From positions 2,914,001-2,978,000 of the forward strand of contig CP186339.1 in NCBI GenBank assembly GCA_049347715.1: a DNA stretch of 64,000 nt. Direction: 5' to 3'. The stretch comes from Thalassotalea_B piscium_A (GTDB taxonomy: Bacteria > Pseudomonadota > Gammaproteobacteria > Enterobacterales > Alteromonadaceae). Shown piece after piece: positions 26,998-36,743 of the stretch; the first letter of the stretch is position 1; the number at the start of each line of letters is the position of its first letter. The notes beneath the pieces are model-generated. The model was not told where the DNA came from. It searched no databases and saw only the letters and a list, made by a program, of their open reading frames with translations. The translations under genes and the position numbers were made by a program.

Positions 26998-27738
26998 CTA
27001 AGATTTTTTTGCTGATTTCTCAACTGACGATAAGATACCTCGCCACATTTTGAGTTCTTTGGTATCAGGTCGAGCACGATTGATAAAACGTCGCAACTTC
27101 GTCATAACTAATCCTGGGTGGCTAGGTACAATAAAACCAGTTGCTTTTAAGGCTTCTTCAAAATGTTCAAACATACGTTCAGTTTCTGCAACAACGGGAT
27201 ATTCTTCTTCGTCATTAGCTTGTGCTTGTTGCGCATAAGCTTCTTTTTCTTTTGCTAAAAACGCCATACGCACTTCATAACTTAGTGTTTGTACTGCCAT
27301 AGCTAAATTTAATGAGCTATATTCTGGGTTTGCAGGAATTTGTACATGAAAGTGACATAACTGTAATTCCTCATTAGTTAAACCACTACTTTCACGACCA
27401 AAAACAAGTGCTACTGGATACTCACTGGTTTCACTAATGAGTTTTTCACCACATTCACGAGGATCTAACATCGGCCAAGGTAAAGTACGAGAGCGAGCAC
27501 TTGTTCCCACCACTAAGCCACAGTCGCTGATAGCTTCTTCTAAAGTTGACACTACTTTCGCGTTAGCTAAAACATCAGTAGCACCTGCAGCTAAAGCTTG
27601 TGCTTGGCCATTAGGCATTTCTCCAGGATTAACTAAAATCAACTGGCTTAATCCCATCGTTTTCATTGCTCTTGCTGCTGAGCCAATATTTCTACAATCA
27701 GAAGTATTAACTAATACTATGCGTACTGAATCTAACAT
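26998..27738 (-). CDS. trmJ: tRNA (cytidine/uridine-2'-O-)-methyltransferase TrmJ
   Basis: 246-residue SPOUT enzyme that methylates the 2'-O of C32/U32 in tRNA anticodon loops. The SPOUT signatures are present: VLVNTSDCRNIGSAARAMK, LVFGRESSGLTNEEL and IPANPEYSSLNLAMAVQ. The length matches E. coli TrmJ. It heads the trmJ-cysE-isc cluster and is divergent from suhB. Confidence 0.93.
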   Translation of the reverse strand: MLDSVRIVLVNTSDCRNIGSAARAMKTMGLSQLILVNPGEMPNGQAQALAAGATDVLANAKVVSTLEEAISDCGLVVGTSARSRTLPWPMLDPRECGEKLISETSEYPVALVFGRESSGLTNEELQLCHFHVQIPANPEYSSLNLAMAVQTLSYEVRMAFLAKEKEAYAQQAQANDEEEYPVVAETERMFEHFEEALKATGFIVPSHPGLVMTKLRRFINRARPDTKELKMWRGILSSVEKSAKKS

Positions 27739-28126
27739 TATCTTTAATTTCTCAATAAATGATTTGCTTCATTAACTACCCGATAATTAACACTGCTTAA
27801 GGGACTAAGTAAGTTAACTATCTAGACGGCTAAAATTTTTGACAATATTACCACAGAACAATACCGATGTATGGGTAAATAATCACCCGATTAGTAACAA
27901 TTTAATAGGTCTATTCAATCTGAATTAGTCATTTAATTTATATAAGCTGCTGAAAAACTGGCTAACAATAGCAAAAAACACAATAAAAATATTATGTTCG
28001 CTTAAAGTTTGCGCTTTTGCTATAATACGCGCCGCTTAATTCGAATGAGATTTTAAGCTTATGTCCGAAGATATATAACTTTGGGCTAGTTCTTTTACAA
28101 AGCTGTTTAATTAAATAAGGTGATAT
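27739..28126. other. Divergent intergenic region between trmJ and suhB, 388 bases
   Basis: The right part holds the suhB promoter (TATAAT at 28021-28026 in GCTATAATACGC), leaving a leader of roughly 95 bases. No ORF longer than a five-codon ATG..TAA at 28061-28078 is seen. The left part should carry the trmJ promoter; I cannot identify it. Confidence 0.5.
28003..28026 (+). promoter_or_regulatory. suhB: Probable suhB promoter
   Basis: There is a perfect -10 TATAAT at 28021-28026 followed by a GC-rich start-site region (ACGCGCC). The -35 element is poor (candidates around GTTCGCTT). Confidence 0.55.
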
Positions 28127-28930
28127 ATGCATCCAATGCTAAATATTGCTGTACGCTCTGCGCGTGCGGCTGGAAATGTTATTGTACGTTCGTTTGAACA
28201 AGACGATAAAATTGAAGTTGAATTAAAAGGTACCAATGACTTCGTAACAAATATTGATATGATGGCGGAGCAGATTATCATCGATAGTATTAAAAAGTCT
28301 TATCCTGGGCATTCTATCATTGGTGAAGAATGTGGATTAATTGAAGGAAAAGATAGTGATTATCAATGGATAATCGACCCTATCGATGGCACCACTAATT
28401 TTGTCAAAGGCATACCTCACTTTGCTGTTTCTATCGCTTTAAAAGTGAAAGGAAAATTAGACCAAGCAGTTATTTATGATCCTATTCGTGGTGAAGTATT
28501 TACAGCTAGCCGTGGCAAAGGCGCACAATTAAACGGTTTTCGTATTCGCGTAAAGCAATCTAAAGAATTATCAGGTTCTATCCTAGCAACAGGATTTCCT
28601 TTCAAACAGAAACAGCATATGAATGCTTATCTTGAAATGTTCAAAACATTATTTGTCAAAACAGCTGATATGCGACGTGCAGGTTCTGCCGCGTTAGATC
28701 TAGCTTATGTTGCAGCAGGTCGTGTTGATGGTTTCTTCGAAATTGGTTTAAAACCATGGGATACCGCAGCTGGTGAATTACTTGTTATTGAAGCAGGTGG
28801 TTTAGTTACTGATTTTACTGGCGGTCATAACCATGCATCATCAGGAAATATTGTGGCAAGTAGTTCTCGTTTATTAAAAGAAATATTAAAAGATATTCGC
28901 CCTCACCTTGGCGATAGCTTAAACAAATAA
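28127..28930 (+). CDS. suhB: Inositol-1-monophosphatase family protein SuhB
   Basis: 267 residues, the E. coli length. It is a Mg-dependent phosphatase of the FIG superfamily; in E. coli SuhB also binds RNA polymerase/NusA in rRNA antitermination complexes. Metal-site motifs are GEECG, IDPIDGTTNFVKG and KPWDTAAGELLVIEAGG. A ribosome site AAGGTG lies seven bases before the ATG, and a clear terminator follows. Monocistronic. Confidence 0.94.
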   Translation: MHPMLNIAVRSARAAGNVIVRSFEQDDKIEVELKGTNDFVTNIDMMAEQIIIDSIKKSYPGHSIIGEECGLIEGKDSDYQWIIDPIDGTTNFVKGIPHFAVSIALKVKGKLDQAVIYDPIRGEVFTASRGKGAQLNGFRIRVKQSKELSGSILATGFPFKQKQHMNAYLEMFKTLFVKTADMRRAGSAALDLAYVAAGRVDGFFEIGLKPWDTAAGELLVIEAGGLVTDFTGGHNHASSGNIVASSSRLLKEILKDIRPHLGDSLNK

Positions 28931-28957
28931 TAGCACTTATTATACAGCTTAAAGAAT

Positions 28958-28990
28958 ACGGAGTCGTACTATGTACTACTCCGTTTTTTA
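28958..28990 (+). terminator. Terminator after suhB
   Basis: The stem is ACGGAGT / ACTCCGT, extended inside by GTAC/GTAC with one mismatch, and is followed by TTTTTT. Confidence 0.85.
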
Positions 28991-29003
28991 TAATAGGCTC
29001 AAA

Positions 29004-31286
29004 TTAAGCGCTGGTTACACTTTCAGCTGAACCACTACTGCCATGATGACGTGACATAAAGTCAATTAATGGTGCAGTTTCCAGCGGTCGACTAAACCAA
29101 TATCCTTGAATTTCATCACACTCAATCTCAGTTAAAAACTCAACATGTATTTGTTCTTCTACCCCTTCGGCAATCAAGATCAATCCTAAATTTTTCCCTA
29201 AACTGACAATAGTGTTAACGATCGCTTTATCCTCGTCATTGGTATGGCTGTCACGAATAAAACTTTGATCGATTTTTAACTTATCAACGGGAAACTGTTT
29301 TAAATAAGAAAGAGAAGAATAGCCTGTACCAAAATCATCTATCGAGAGAGATAAACCAATACTTTTAAGCTCATGAAGTAAGGCAATGGTATGCTCCTCA
29401 TTATGCATAAACACCCCCTCGGTAATTTCTAATTCAAGATTACGCGGAGGTAACCCGCTCGCACTTAATGCCTGATTAACGTTATAACAAAATTGAGGAT
29501 GAGAAAATTGTCTCGGTGATACATTCACCGCCACAACAATATCGACATAACCTAAATCCACTAAGCGTTTTGCAAATAAGCAGGCCTGATTTAATATCCA
29601 CTGCCCTATTTCAACTATTAAACCTGACTGTTCAGCTAAAGGAATAAAATCAACAGGAGAGATTATTTTATCTTGATGTCGCCACCTTACTAAAGTTTCG
29701 ACCCCTATCACCTGACCCGTTTTTATATTTAGTTGTGGTTGAAAAACTAAAAACAATTCGTCCAGAGCAATAGCATTACGTAGTTTTCCTATAAGTTGAT
29801 GCTTTTTATCTAAAGCTTGAGCTTGTGAATAATCAAAAAGGGTAAAATTCTCATGTTCAAACATCGTTGATATAGCTAAAGCTGTATGGGCATTTTTAAC
29901 AATTTCACTTCTTGTCTCCCCATGTAAAGGGTAACAACTATAACCAAAATCTAAATCAACAAAAAACTCACCAAAGGGCGTTATTAATGGTTTTTTTCCA
30001 GCATCCGTAATTTCTTTAGTTAATTTTTGTAAGGTTAAACAACCTATTTTTTCAAGTAAAACAATCGCAAATTGCTGCTGATTAATATGATATATACTGA
30101 CGTTCTCAGGTAAGCATTTAGTGATCAGTTGAGCCATGCTACTCACTATCGCTAATGCCGAATCAACCCCTAAAGATCCTAGTTTATCACTGAAATGGCG
30201 AATCTCAACAATGCCCAATGAAAACGGTTCTTCGTCGGCGACCAATTGCTCAATATCACTTCTAAATTGATATTGATTGGCTATGCCTGTGTCCTGGTTT
30301 GTAAAGGCAAGTTTATGAACTTTTTGTTCTGCCATTTTGCGCTCAGTAACATCACGAATATGAATATCATAGGCTTTTAATGATTGATGCCAATAAATAT
30401 TCACTTCTAATATCTTATTAGCAAATGACTGTTCAATAATGAGACTTTCACTATGGCTTGCTGTCATTTTCTGTCTTAATTCAAGAAAGTTTTCCGGTAA
30501 TAAAGAATCAATATTACTCACATCCATCCCGACACTTTGCAGTAATTGTTCGCATGCTGGATTTGAGAAAACAATTTCACCCGCCATATTAATACTTAAA
30601 ATAGGATTAGGGTTAGCATGAGTAAACATGGCTAAACGCATACTTTTCGCTTGAGTTAAAATATATTGTCTGATGTACCATGAAACAATTGCCGCCACAA
30701 AAAGTAAGATCACCGCAAATACACCAACGAGCCAATGGGTAATGTTCACTTGAGATAGTGTGCTTTTGTGACCTTGCGAAACTTGTTCTTGTGTGACTTT
30801 TTCTATTTCCATTAATGTTGGTAATAGTGAGCGTCTAGTCGTTGAAATTTCACTTAAGACCGCGCGCATTTCATCCCAGTTGTCATCTTGAATTAACATT
30901 AATTGATAAAACTGAGTAAACAGTGAAATGATTTTTTCTTGCTTACTGTTAATAATAGTAAGTTGCTTTGAAAACGCATCACTTTCTTTTATCGCGCCTA
31001 AGTGCATAGCAAAGGCGGCTTTAACTTGTGCTGTTTTTGCTAAGAAAGCCTCGTCATTTTGGTCACTATAATATTCATAAATCACCCTTTCTTGCTCAAC
31101 TAAATCGGCCATGAGTTCTTTAATGCTAATTAATACCGGAATACGCTGATCCACTAAATCAACAGCATTAAGTTTCACTTGATTTGACGAAATAAATACT
31201 ACAACAGATAGAATCAATCCAAATAATATTGCAATACCAGCAAGTAACGATGCTTTACGAAGATACGGCTGTACAATATCATTCAT
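29004..31286 (-). CDS. Membrane sensor with PAS, degenerate GGDEF and EAL domains (probable c-di-GMP phosphodiesterase)
   Basis: 760 residues. A membrane helix at about 15-35, a periplasmic four-helix sensor (about 36-190) and a second helix (about 185-208) lead to a PAS-like domain (about 220-315). The GGDEF domain (about 320-480) has NQQQF at about residue 402 in place of GGDEF, so it should be inactive as a cyclase. The EAL domain (about 500-745) has ETLVRW, NVSPRQF, EITEGVF, DDFGTGYSSLSYL, KIDQSFI, AEGVEEQ and QGYWFSRP, consistent with hydrolysis of c-di-GMP. A ribosome site AAAGGA lies upstream. It is convergent with suhB. Confidence 0.88.
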   Translation of the reverse strand: MNDIVQPYLRKASLLAGIAILFGLILSVVVFISSNQVKLNAVDLVDQRIPVLISIKELMADLVEQERVIYEYYSDQNDEAFLAKTAQVKAAFAMHLGAIKESDAFSKQLTIINSKQEKIISLFTQFYQLMLIQDDNWDEMRAVLSEISTTRRSLLPTLMEIEKVTQEQVSQGHKSTLSQVNITHWLVGVFAVILLFVAAIVSWYIRQYILTQAKSMRLAMFTHANPNPILSINMAGEIVFSNPACEQLLQSVGMDVSNIDSLLPENFLELRQKMTASHSESLIIEQSFANKILEVNIYWHQSLKAYDIHIRDVTERKMAEQKVHKLAFTNQDTGIANQYQFRSDIEQLVADEEPFSLGIVEIRHFSDKLGSLGVDSALAIVSSMAQLITKCLPENVSIYHINQQQFAIVLLEKIGCLTLQKLTKEITDAGKKPLITPFGEFFVDLDFGYSCYPLHGETRSEIVKNAHTALAISTMFEHENFTLFDYSQAQALDKKHQLIGKLRNAIALDELFLVFQPQLNIKTGQVIGVETLVRWRHQDKIISPVDFIPLAEQSGLIVEIGQWILNQACLFAKRLVDLGYVDIVVAVNVSPRQFSHPQFCYNVNQALSASGLPPRNLELEITEGVFMHNEEHTIALLHELKSIGLSLSIDDFGTGYSSLSYLKQFPVDKLKIDQSFIRDSHTNDEDKAIVNTIVSLGKNLGLILIAEGVEEQIHVEFLTEIECDEIQGYWFSRPLETAPLIDFMSRHHGSSGSAESVTSA

Positions 31287-31481
31287 GAGTTAAATCCTTT
31301 CTTTTATAGATATATATAGACAAGGTAATGGACAAAATAATTACATAAAGCCTGTTTAATTGCACTAAATGTCCATTTTCATTGATAATAAGTTACTACT
31401 TATAACTAAAACAAATAAAAACAATGTAGCTTATAATTATTTTAATAGTTAAAATAACTAAAAATTTACTGTGATCTCTTT

Positions 31482-32276
31482 ATGCTGTTACCAACAAGTG
31501 CTTTTAAACAAAAATTTATCCCCGGCGAAGTAGCATTAGTCGGCGCAGGTCCTGGTGATCCTGAATTGTTAACTATACAAGCCTTTAAATTTATTCAACA
31601 AGCCGATGTTGTTGTTTATGATCGACTGGTCAGTAAAGAAATTATGGCACTAGTTCCTCAACATTGTCAGTTAATTTACGTGGGAAAAAAGCAAGCTCAT
31701 CATAAAATTCCACAAGATGGTATTAATCAATTGCTGGTAGAGCATGCAAAAGCCGATAAAAAGGTCCTACGTTTAAAAGGTGGAGATCCCTTTATATTTG
31801 GTCGAGGTTCTGAAGAAGCACAGTTTCTGTTAAACAATGGTATTGCTTGTCACATAGTACCAGGTATGACAGCAGCCTCCTCATGTACTAGTTATGTCGG
31901 TATTCCTTTAACACACAGGGAAGTAGCTCGCAGTGCAAGTTTAATCACTGGTCATGTTAAAGAAAGTGGGCATTTAGATCTCCCTTGGAAAACCCTGAGC
32001 GACCCACAACAAACAGTAGTGTTTTATATGGGCGTAAAAAGTTTACCAATAATAAGTGAACAGCTCATTAATGCAGGGCGAGATAAACTCACTCCTGCAG
32101 CACTTATTTATAAAGGAACAACACCTGAGCAAAAAGTTTATCGAGGGAATTTAAGTAATCTCGACGCTATCGTCGCTCAGTATCAAGTTAAACCACCAAC
32201 CTTAATTGTGATCGGTGATGTAGTGAATACCTTTGATGAAAAACATTTAACCAATTTAGGTTATCTTAGCCCTTAA
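31482..32276 (+). CDS. cobA: Uroporphyrinogen-III C-methyltransferase (SUMT)
   Basis: 264-residue SAM-dependent enzyme that makes precorrin-2 for siroheme (or cobalamin). Family signatures are VGAGPGDPELLTIQA, VVYDRLVS, KKQAHHKIPQDGIN, LKGGDPFIFGRGSEE and VPGMTAASSC. It is the stand-alone single-domain form, not fused to the CysG dehydrogenase/ferrochelatase domains, and has no nitrite or sulfite reductase genes beside it. Its start lies about 195 bases from the divergent EAL gene. Confidence 0.93.
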   Translation: MLLPTSAFKQKFIPGEVALVGAGPGDPELLTIQAFKFIQQADVVVYDRLVSKEIMALVPQHCQLIYVGKKQAHHKIPQDGINQLLVEHAKADKKVLRLKGGDPFIFGRGSEEAQFLLNNGIACHIVPGMTAASSCTSYVGIPLTHREVARSASLITGHVKESGHLDLPWKTLSDPQQTVVFYMGVKSLPIISEQLINAGRDKLTPAALIYKGTTPEQKVYRGNLSNLDAIVAQYQVKPPTLIVIGDVVNTFDEKHLTNLGYLSP

Positions 32277-32549
32277 CCTTATTTAACATAGCAAGTTACT
32301 CGCTGATGAAAATGCTTAACGCTAATTTATAGCACGTAAAATGATCAGCAAAAGTAAAATAACCAGCCCTATGTTCATCAGTGGAGACAATCTATAGCAA
32401 ATGGTGTTAAGGGCTTTAAATAAAAAAAACACTCACCTTCAAAACTTTTTTTTAGCAAAAACATTTAATTAAATAAATATAACCTTAATTGCACCCTGTT
32501 AGTTTTCTGTTAATATTTACCCACTTACCGTCTTTTACTATGGTGCATC

Positions 32550-33098
32550 ATGGACTTGCCAAATGATAACGTTTCTAATTTACCATTAAATGTTACTGAA
32601 CTGCCTCAGATTAGTCACTTAAATCTGCAATCGTTAGCGCCTATTTATCTAAAAGTACGTTTAGCCTTAAGTGGTTTATTTTTTGCTCTAGTGTTAATCA
32701 TAGGTGTAGTTGCGCTTTATCAAACAGTCATGCCATTATCGCAAACCCAATCACCTATAGTTAAAAACATCTTGTGGCTAATACTCGTTTTAGCCGTGTT
32801 TAATTTGATTTATATCTATTTCGCTGATCAGCAAAAAAAATACGCATTAAGAGAACTTGATTTACATTTTTCCTCAGGCCTTATTTTCAGAAAAACAGTG
32901 AGTCAACCCATTCTGAGAATACAGCATGTTGAACTGAAACGTGGTCCAGTTGAGCGCAAGGTTGGGTTAGCCAAACTTCAAGTATTTAGTGCTGGTGGAG
33001 CAATGCATACCTTTGAAATTCCAGGTTTAACACTTAAAGAGGCCGAAGCTATCCGCCAATTTATCATCAGCCATAAAGACGCTAATATTAATGGATAA
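32550..33098 (+). CDS. Bacterial PH-domain membrane protein, YdbS type
   Basis: 182 residues with two membrane helices (about 35-60 and 75-95), then one bacterial PH domain (DUF304/bPH2): LHFSSGLIFRKTVSQPILR, IQHVELKRGPVERKVGL, LQVFSAGG, FEIPGLTLKEAE. The stop overlaps the start of the next gene by eight bases. YdbS/YdbT-like pairs occur widely; their function is poorly known, with envelope or membrane-stress roles proposed. Confidence 0.82.
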   Translation: MDLPNDNVSNLPLNVTELPQISHLNLQSLAPIYLKVRLALSGLFFALVLIIGVVALYQTVMPLSQTQSPIVKNILWLILVLAVFNLIYIYFADQQKKYALRELDLHFSSGLIFRKTVSQPILRIQHVELKRGPVERKVGLAKLQVFSAGGAMHTFEIPGLTLKEAEAIRQFIISHKDANING

Positions 33099-34680
33099 TC
33101 AGCACTTAAGCAGTCCTTCAGTACTTCAACAACAAACTGATAAATGGCAACGTATTTCACCGATTGCCATGCTTTATTTTATTGTAAAAATATTTGTAGG
33201 ACTATTAGGTAATATTGTTTATATAACGCCAGCACTCATATTTGGCTATAAAGAAATAATGGCAAACCCTCATATTTGGCTACCTATTACGTTACTGGTT
33301 ATGCTGCTAATTTTATTGGGAACTTTTCTTAGTTTTTACTTCTTTCAATACCGTTTATCTAATGGGCATATCGAAATTCGTTCTGGTGTCTTTTCCAAAA
33401 AACATGTCAATTTACCGTTCAACCGTATTCAAAATGTAAAACTAGAGCAGCCCTTATATTATCGTCCGTTTAATTACACTTGTATGCAGCTTGATACTGC
33501 GGGTTCACAGAAACAAGAAGCTAAGGTCGTTGCCCTCAAACTTGATTTCGCAGAAGCACTAAAACGAGAAATATTAGCGGCTCATGAAAGTCAAACTGAT
33601 GTCACTAATGAATCATTACACAGTGATGTGAAAACGCAAAATAGTAGCCAAACTACCGACGACATTCCTTCAAGTAACGAGAAAATACTCAACACTCGTT
33701 CACTATCCGACTTAGTTATTCATGGCTTATCTAATAATCGTATCTGGATTTTTCTTGGGGGGTTAGCGCCCTTCTTTGATGATATAGGCGAAAGCCTAGT
33801 GAGTTTTTTTCTACAATTTGGTATTGATATAGAAACCTTATTTGTAATTGCTGACAAAGCTTGGTGGCAAATTGGCTTGTTTGCCTTAACACTTACCTTT
33901 ATGGCGATGCTATTTCTATCTATGTTGTCAGTTGCTGGAGCCATTTTAAGCTATTACAATTTTACCCTATCGAAAGTAGGAGATCGTTATATTCGTCGCA
34001 GTGGATTATTAACTAAACATGAAGTAACTATGCGATTGTCACGTTTACAAATGATTATAAAGCAACAAGATTGGCTTGATGTTTTACTAAAACGTATCAA
34101 TGTTAAGTTCGAGCAAAGTAATCCTTATGGGCAAAATTTTCAGCAAGGTGCGGGAAACAATAAAATCATCGTCCCCTCGGTAAAAGCAGATGAATGTGAA
34201 ATGCTAGTTGATGATGTTTATCCTACCAATCAACTCGCTAGTATCCATTTTCAATCAATCAGTAAACGTTTTTTATTACGCCATATTGGTTACTTTCTAA
34301 CACCGCTTTACGCTAGCTTAGTGATTGCTCTAGTATATCATGGCCAATTTCCCCTAATACTGGGCGCGACCTTAGTTTATGGTGCTATCTCTGGTTTAAT
34401 TTTTTGTCGATGGCTACGTTGGGGTTACGCGGTAGATAAAGAATTTATTTATATTAGAAAAGGCATGCTCGGCGTAGATTATTACTGTTTTCCTATTTAT
34501 AAAGTTCAACAAACACAATTTATACAAAGCTGGTTTTTAAAACGTAATAAACTCTGTTCAATTACTTTTATATTAGCAGCAGGTGGGCAAAAAATTCCGT
34601 TTATTTCAGAAGCGTTAGGTTACACACTTATTGATACTGCGCTCTATCAAGTTGAAAGTAGCAAACGTTCATGGATGTAA
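33091..34680 (+). CDS. Bacterial PH-domain membrane protein, YdbT type
   Basis: 529 residues with repeated helix-pair plus PH-domain units. The units are at about residues 25-160 (SNGHIEIRSGVFSKKHVNLP, RIQNVKLEQP), about 210-385 (RYIRRSGLLTKHEVTMRLSR, LQMIIKQQDWLD) and about 390-525 (YIRKGMLGVDYYCFPIYKVQ). This is the usual triple-domain partner of the preceding YdbS-like protein, with which it overlaps by eight bases and must be co-translated. Confidence 0.82.
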   Translation: MDNQHLSSPSVLQQQTDKWQRISPIAMLYFIVKIFVGLLGNIVYITPALIFGYKEIMANPHIWLPITLLVMLLILLGTFLSFYFFQYRLSNGHIEIRSGVFSKKHVNLPFNRIQNVKLEQPLYYRPFNYTCMQLDTAGSQKQEAKVVALKLDFAEALKREILAAHESQTDVTNESLHSDVKTQNSSQTTDDIPSSNEKILNTRSLSDLVIHGLSNNRIWIFLGGLAPFFDDIGESLVSFFLQFGIDIETLFVIADKAWWQIGLFALTLTFMAMLFLSMLSVAGAILSYYNFTLSKVGDRYIRRSGLLTKHEVTMRLSRLQMIIKQQDWLDVLLKRINVKFEQSNPYGQNFQQGAGNNKIIVPSVKADECEMLVDDVYPTNQLASIHFQSISKRFLLRHIGYFLTPLYASLVIALVYHGQFPLILGATLVYGAISGLIFCRWLRWGYAVDKEFIYIRKGMLGVDYYCFPIYKVQQTQFIQSWFLKRNKLCSITFILAAGGQKIPFISEALGYTLIDTALYQVESSKRSWM

Positions 34681-34696
34681 CTCTTATAAAATTAAC

Positions 34697-34734
34697 AAAA
34701 AAAATTGCTTATTGATTATCTCAATAAGCAATTT
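34697..34734 (-). terminator. Terminator of the TonB2-type operon
   Basis: A 14-bp perfect stem (AAATTGCTTATTGA / TCAATAAGCAATTT) with a five-base loop lies between convergent genes. The long T run is on the minus strand, so it mainly ends the TonB/TPR operon. Confidence 0.85.
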
Positions 34735-34751
34735 CAATACAAGACCTACAA

Positions 34752-36047
34752 TTACTGTAACATAGCTAATTGTTCGTACTGACCCTGTTCACGTTTAACA
34801 TATTGATACCATTGTTTAGCTGTTTTTGCTGATGATTTTATATTTTCAGCCGCTTTGAAAGCTAATAATGACTCATCAAATTTTTGTAAATTAAATAACG
34901 CCATACCCAGTACTAAATGCATATCACCCACACGGTCAATACCACCGCGTTCAAGTGCTTTGTCTGCAGCATTTATGGCATTTTGCCACTGCTCTAGGTT
35001 TAAATACGATTGTGCAAGTTGCATGTCATATTTACCATTTTCAGCAATTTCAGACGCTTTTTTAAGAACAGGTAACGCTTGCTCAAAACTTTTTGCCGCA
35101 ACATATGCTTGCGCCAGCATTTCTAAATGGCGCTCACTTGGTGCAATTTTTCCGTTTTCAATTGATTCAGATAAAAGCTGAGCAGCTTTAAATGGCACAT
35201 CATGATAACGATAAAGCTGTGCAAGTGATAAAATATCTTGCTTTTTAGTCACATAACCCGCTTGATGAGCCGCTTCCATAATGGCTAATTGTTTATCTTC
35301 AGCCCCTATTTCACCATACATGGCACCAAGCTGAATCCAGTAATCTGGTTTTGAATAATACTTCACAAGCTGTTCCATAACGCGAGTAACGTCTTTAGGT
35401 TGCTTAAGTTCATAATAATTAGCTCGTTGAAGTATCAACCAATTTTCTTTAGGTAATTTATCATCAACTTTTGCTAAAGCCACAGCTTCATTAACTGAAG
35501 CAAGTGAATCTGGGTACTGCTTATTTTGATAATACACTTGTGCGAATAACATATGCTGGGCACTGGTTAATGGTTTAGTATTAGCCGCTTGCCACTGGCT
35601 TAGATATGTTAATGTTTGAGTATAATTTTGCTGCTGCATCGATAGTTGAGCGAGAGAATACAAGGTTGATAAACGTAATGTTTCTGGAATAGCTTCTTCG
35701 GCAACGACATTTTCAAAGCTTTGTATAGCCGCTGTCATATCATCATTAGCATAATGCATAAAAGCATAAAAATTCCAAAGCATCGCTTTTTCATAGCTAT
35801 TAAGGTTATCAAGTTGCTCTTTTACTTGATCAAGCACTGCAAGCCCTCCAGCATTGTCACCTGTATCAGCTATTTGTTGTGCGCGAGCAAATTGTGTATA
35901 AACACGATTTCTCATTGCCGGCACGCGAACAGACTTTACTTCCGACGCTTGCTTTTCTGATGCGCGCGCACTACCGACTTCATCAATAGTTACTGGTGCT
36001 ACATAACCTAAACTAAGTACTAATAAAGAAATCCATAAAGTTTTCAT
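34752..36047 (-). CDS. TPR-repeat protein of the TonB2-type cluster
   Basis: 431 residues with a signal peptide (about 1-30). The body is tetratricopeptide-like helical pairs, for example ALWNFYAFMHYANDDMTAAI, YSLAQLSMQQQNYTQTLTYL and LAQSYLNLEQWQNAINAADK. It is the last gene of the DUF3450-ttpC-exbB-exbD-tonB-TPR operon, a position like that of V. cholerae VC1548. It is presumably a periplasmic scaffold that helps the energising complex; that role is inferred from context. Confidence 0.85.
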   Translation of the reverse strand: MKTLWISLLVLSLGYVAPVTIDEVGSARASEKQASEVKSVRVPAMRNRVYTQFARAQQIADTGDNAGGLAVLDQVKEQLDNLNSYEKAMLWNFYAFMHYANDDMTAAIQSFENVVAEEAIPETLRLSTLYSLAQLSMQQQNYTQTLTYLSQWQAANTKPLTSAQHMLFAQVYYQNKQYPDSLASVNEAVALAKVDDKLPKENWLILQRANYYELKQPKDVTRVMEQLVKYYSKPDYWIQLGAMYGEIGAEDKQLAIMEAAHQAGYVTKKQDILSLAQLYRYHDVPFKAAQLLSESIENGKIAPSERHLEMLAQAYVAAKSFEQALPVLKKASEIAENGKYDMQLAQSYLNLEQWQNAINAADKALERGGIDRVGDMHLVLGMALFNLQKFDESLLAFKAAENIKSSAKTAKQWYQYVKREQGQYEQLAMLQ

Positions 36048-36089
36048 TTTGTCCCCTACCCTTTATAAAACAATTTTCTAACGAATAAT

Positions 36090-36740
36090 TTAACCGTCAA
36101 TTTCAAACGATATTTTATTTTGTACACCGGCAACTTCTGTTGCCGTACCATCAACAACACGAGGTTTATATTTAAACTTCAAAGCAGCATCTAAAGCAGC
36201 ACGATCAAATACACCTTCTGGTTGTGCTTTAACCACAAAGGGGTCTCGTACTGAACCATTCGTCGTCACAGTAAATTCAACAATAACAAACCCCTCAATA
36301 CCTCGAGATTGCGCTCGTCGAGGATAAATAGGCGCTACTTTAACTATCGGCAAATAATCACCATCTGCACTATCTAAGCTCAATCCGCCGGCTAAGTTAG
36401 TATCCGTTTGAATATCAGCACTAAAACTTGTGGACACCGCATCAGCATTTGGATTTGCTTGCTGCATTTGTGGTGGTTGCATTTGTGGTGGTGGCTCTTT
36501 CGGCTTAGGTGGTTTTTGCGGTTTACGCTCTTTTTTAACCACTGACTCGTCTTTTTTCAAACGAATAAAGTCAAGTACATTGCCTCTTGGAGCATCTGTC
36601 ATCGCGTTGTTACCACCGGTAATCAATGCTTGCATACTCCACAACAATAAAAACGTCATAACTACAGCAAGGATTAACCCAAAAGCATAACGTTTAAGTT
36701 CACTGACGATTGACCCATTTAGCATAGATTCACTAGACAT
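36090..36740 (-). CDS. tonB: TonB-family energy transducer
   Basis: 216 residues. A cytoplasmic stub and one membrane helix (about 15-37) lead to a Pro/Lys-rich spacer (RKPQKPPKPKEPPPQ) and a C-terminal TonB domain (about 125-214: YPRRAQSRGIEGFVIVEFTV, AALDAALKFKYKPRVVDG). It links the proton-motive force to outer-membrane receptors. It is the compact TonB2 type found with TtpC. Three bases separate it from exbD. Confidence 0.92.
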   Translation of the reverse strand: MSSESMLNGSIVSELKRYAFGLILAVVMTFLLLWSMQALITGGNNAMTDAPRGNVLDFIRLKKDESVVKKERKPQKPPKPKEPPPQMQPPQMQQANPNADAVSTSFSADIQTDTNLAGGLSLDSADGDYLPIVKVAPIYPRRAQSRGIEGFVIVEFTVTTNGSVRDPFVVKAQPEGVFDRAALDAALKFKYKPRVVDGTATEVAGVQNKISFEIDG

Positions 36741-36743
36741 CTG

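Noticed and set aside
28061..28078. Five-codon ATG..TAA in the suhB leader
   Set aside because: Too short to judge and without a ribosome site. It has no run of regulatory codons that would mark a leader peptide.
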